Source: Spirosoma profusum (lineage in GTDB: Bacteria > Bacteroidota > Bacteroidia > Cytophagales > Spirosomataceae). From it: 64,000 bases of DNA. The position numbers and the translations under genes were made by a program. The notes beneath the pieces were generated by a model. It saw only the letters and a list, made by a program, of their open reading frames with translations. It made no database searches and was not told where the DNA came from. The stretch covers positions 62,001 through 126,000 of the forward strand of contig NZ_JACWZY010000017.1 in the NCBI RefSeq assembly GCF_014699005.1, in the 5' to 3' direction. How positions within the stretch are numbered: the stretch's first letter is position 1; the number at the start of each line of letters is the position of its first letter. Below are positions 63,029-64,000 of the stretch, in pieces.

Positions 63029-64000
63029 GGGGTTGCAGATGCGTTTGATAAGGGATAACGACCTGAATTTTGGTACCTTTTCCCAATGTAGAATTAATTT
63101 TAAATTTACCGTTCAGCAGCTTTATTCGCTCCTGTATATTATGTAAACCCTGCGAAGGCGGGCGGAGTTCGCCATTCGACGTATTATCATTACTCGTATC
63201 CAGCGGAGATTTTCTTAACTCATTATCCTGCTTGTTTCGTGATATCCGAAACCCACGCCCATCATCACTCACCTGCAATTGAAGCGTTTTGCCCCGCTCC
63301 ATCAGCTCGATCTGAATAGTCGAAGGATTGGCGTGTTTCACTGCGTTACTGACGGCTTCCTGTGTGACACGATAGAGCATAATCTCTACGTTTTTATCGA
63401 GACGAGGCATGGCAGGGGTCAGGTTCGTCTCAAACGTAACACTGATACGTTCGTTACGATCATGTTCGGCCAGCATTTTTATAGCCGGTACAATGCCGAA
63501 ATCGCTTAATACGGTCGGCATCAGGTTATTCGAAATAGTACGTGTTTCCTGAATGGTCTGCGTGACCAGACTCTTGAGCGTTTTCAGGTTTTTGGCGTGC
63601 GGTATCATTCCATTCTCGTCGGTAGACGTAGTACGGACAATACTGGCTTCCAAACCCTCTAGTTGAAGTTTGATGGCTGTGAGCATTTGTCCCAATCCGT
63701 CGTGCAACTCCCGCGACATCCGTTTTCGTTCTTCCTCTTGTCCGGCAATCAAATACGACGTCCTTAGTTTTTGTTCATCAATCTGCTGCTCATACTGCTG
63801 TTTGGTAGCTTCAAACAGTTTCTGCCTCGTTTCTTTTAGACTTCGGTTGGCACTCACCAGTTTTTTGTTGGCTGCCGCCGTCTGACTTTCCGCTTCGACC
63901 AACTGCGCAAATGTTTGCTTAAGTTTCTGAGCCGCTGGTCGGAACACCAACCAGCCAAAACCGACTAAAACAATAACCGTAAATATATATAGATACAATT
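63015..64000 (-). CDS. Sensor histidine kinase, NarX type (partial)
   Basis: The gene runs off the right edge of the window; its 5' end is not seen. The visible ~328 residues start with a membrane helix (YLYIFTVIVLVGFGWLVF) and a coiled coil (about 30-90), followed by the HisKA_3 phosphoacceptor RMSRELHDGLGQML and a C-terminal HATPase (VSDDGRGF, GLHNIQERIKLLNG). It phosphorylates the adjacent response regulator. A TTG near 63998 is not a start; the frame continues beyond the edge. Confidence 0.93.
   Translation of the reverse strand, partial: LYLYIFTVIVLVGFGWLVFRPAAQKLKQTFAQLVEAESQTAAANKKLVSANRSLKETRQKLFEATKQQYEQQIDEQKLRTSYLIAGQEEERKRMSRELHDGLGQMLTAIKLQLEGLEASIVRTTSTDENGMIPHAKNLKTLKSLVTQTIQETRTISNNLMPTVLSDFGIVPAIKMLAEHDRNERISVTFETNLTPAMPRLDKNVEIMLYRVTQEAVSNAVKHANPSTIQIELMERGKTLQLQVSDDGRGFRISRNKQDNELRKSPLDTSNDNTSNGELRPPSQGLHNIQERIKLLNGKFKINSTLGKGTKIQVVIPYQTHLQPHDTY

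Overview
The window looks like a chromosomal segment of a Bacteroidota bacterium, most probably order Cytophagales and close to Spirosoma and its relatives. The reasons are a SusC/SusD pair with its ECF sigma factor and FecR anti-sigma factor, DUF5686, DUF4833, lmo0937-type and YtxH proteins, an OmpA-tailed membrane pyrophosphatase, and promoters of the TTTG / TAnnTTTG type. Genes lie on both strands in short operons. I saw no transposase, integrase, phage gene, tRNA, rRNA or CRISPR array. The species placement is inference from gene content.

Layout. 1-4 kb: tail of an outer-membrane barrel gene, a sigma-54-dependent response regulator, a receiver-only regulator, and three small stress/envelope genes (one lmo0937 type, two YtxH). 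4-10 kb: DUF4833 and DUF5686 genes, then a pyrophosphatase fused to an OmpA domain. 10-17 kb: methyltransferase, PIG-L deacetylase, patatin, DUF4406, nudK and a DeoR regulator. 17-22 kb: a full-length 5-oxoprolinase-type protein and a UbiE-like methyltransferase. 22-32 kb, all on the minus strand: ECF sigma, FecR, SusC, SusD, an exported FAD oxidoreductase and an exported protein with an FMN-binding-like motif. 32-40 kb, plus strand: alpha-glucan phosphorylase homologue, GH106-like and GH43-like enzymes, an endonuclease III-type glycosylase, a Tat-exported TIM-barrel protein and Dps. 40-46 kb: Nramp-type transporter, SnoaL, DinB, AraC and hypothetical exported proteins. 46-49 kb: MarR regulator plus a rifampin-phosphotransferase-like enzyme. 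49-54 kb: serine hydrolase, TPR protein, etfB, etfA, bifunctional nuclease, ECF sigma factor. 54-64 kb: a large outer-membrane protein of unknown role, thioesterase, phosphosulfolactate synthase, DedA, aroE, GH25, peroxiredoxin, and a NarL-type two-component pair cut by the window end.

How the genes work together. The minus-strand run from 31.8 to 22.2 kb reads as one cell-surface-signalling uptake locus: the SusC carries an STN domain, which is the partner of FecR. Its enzymes look redox-type rather than glycosidases. The sigma-54 activator sits next to small envelope genes that share an RpoN-like upstream element at almost the same distance from the start codon. The MarR/Rph pair is an operon whose promoter lies inside a 35-bp dyad.

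Two DNA-level features stand out. First, at least a dozen gene boundaries carry long inverted repeats, among them perfect stems of 42, 39 and 32 bp. Second, the tetramer ACGT, mostly as TACGT/ACGTA, is far commoner than expected in many genes, in all three codon phases and between genes, but not in every gene. Protein-level oddities are a phosphorylase homologue without the PLP lysine, an Nramp homologue without the DPGN and MPH motifs, and the pyrophosphatase-OmpA fusion.
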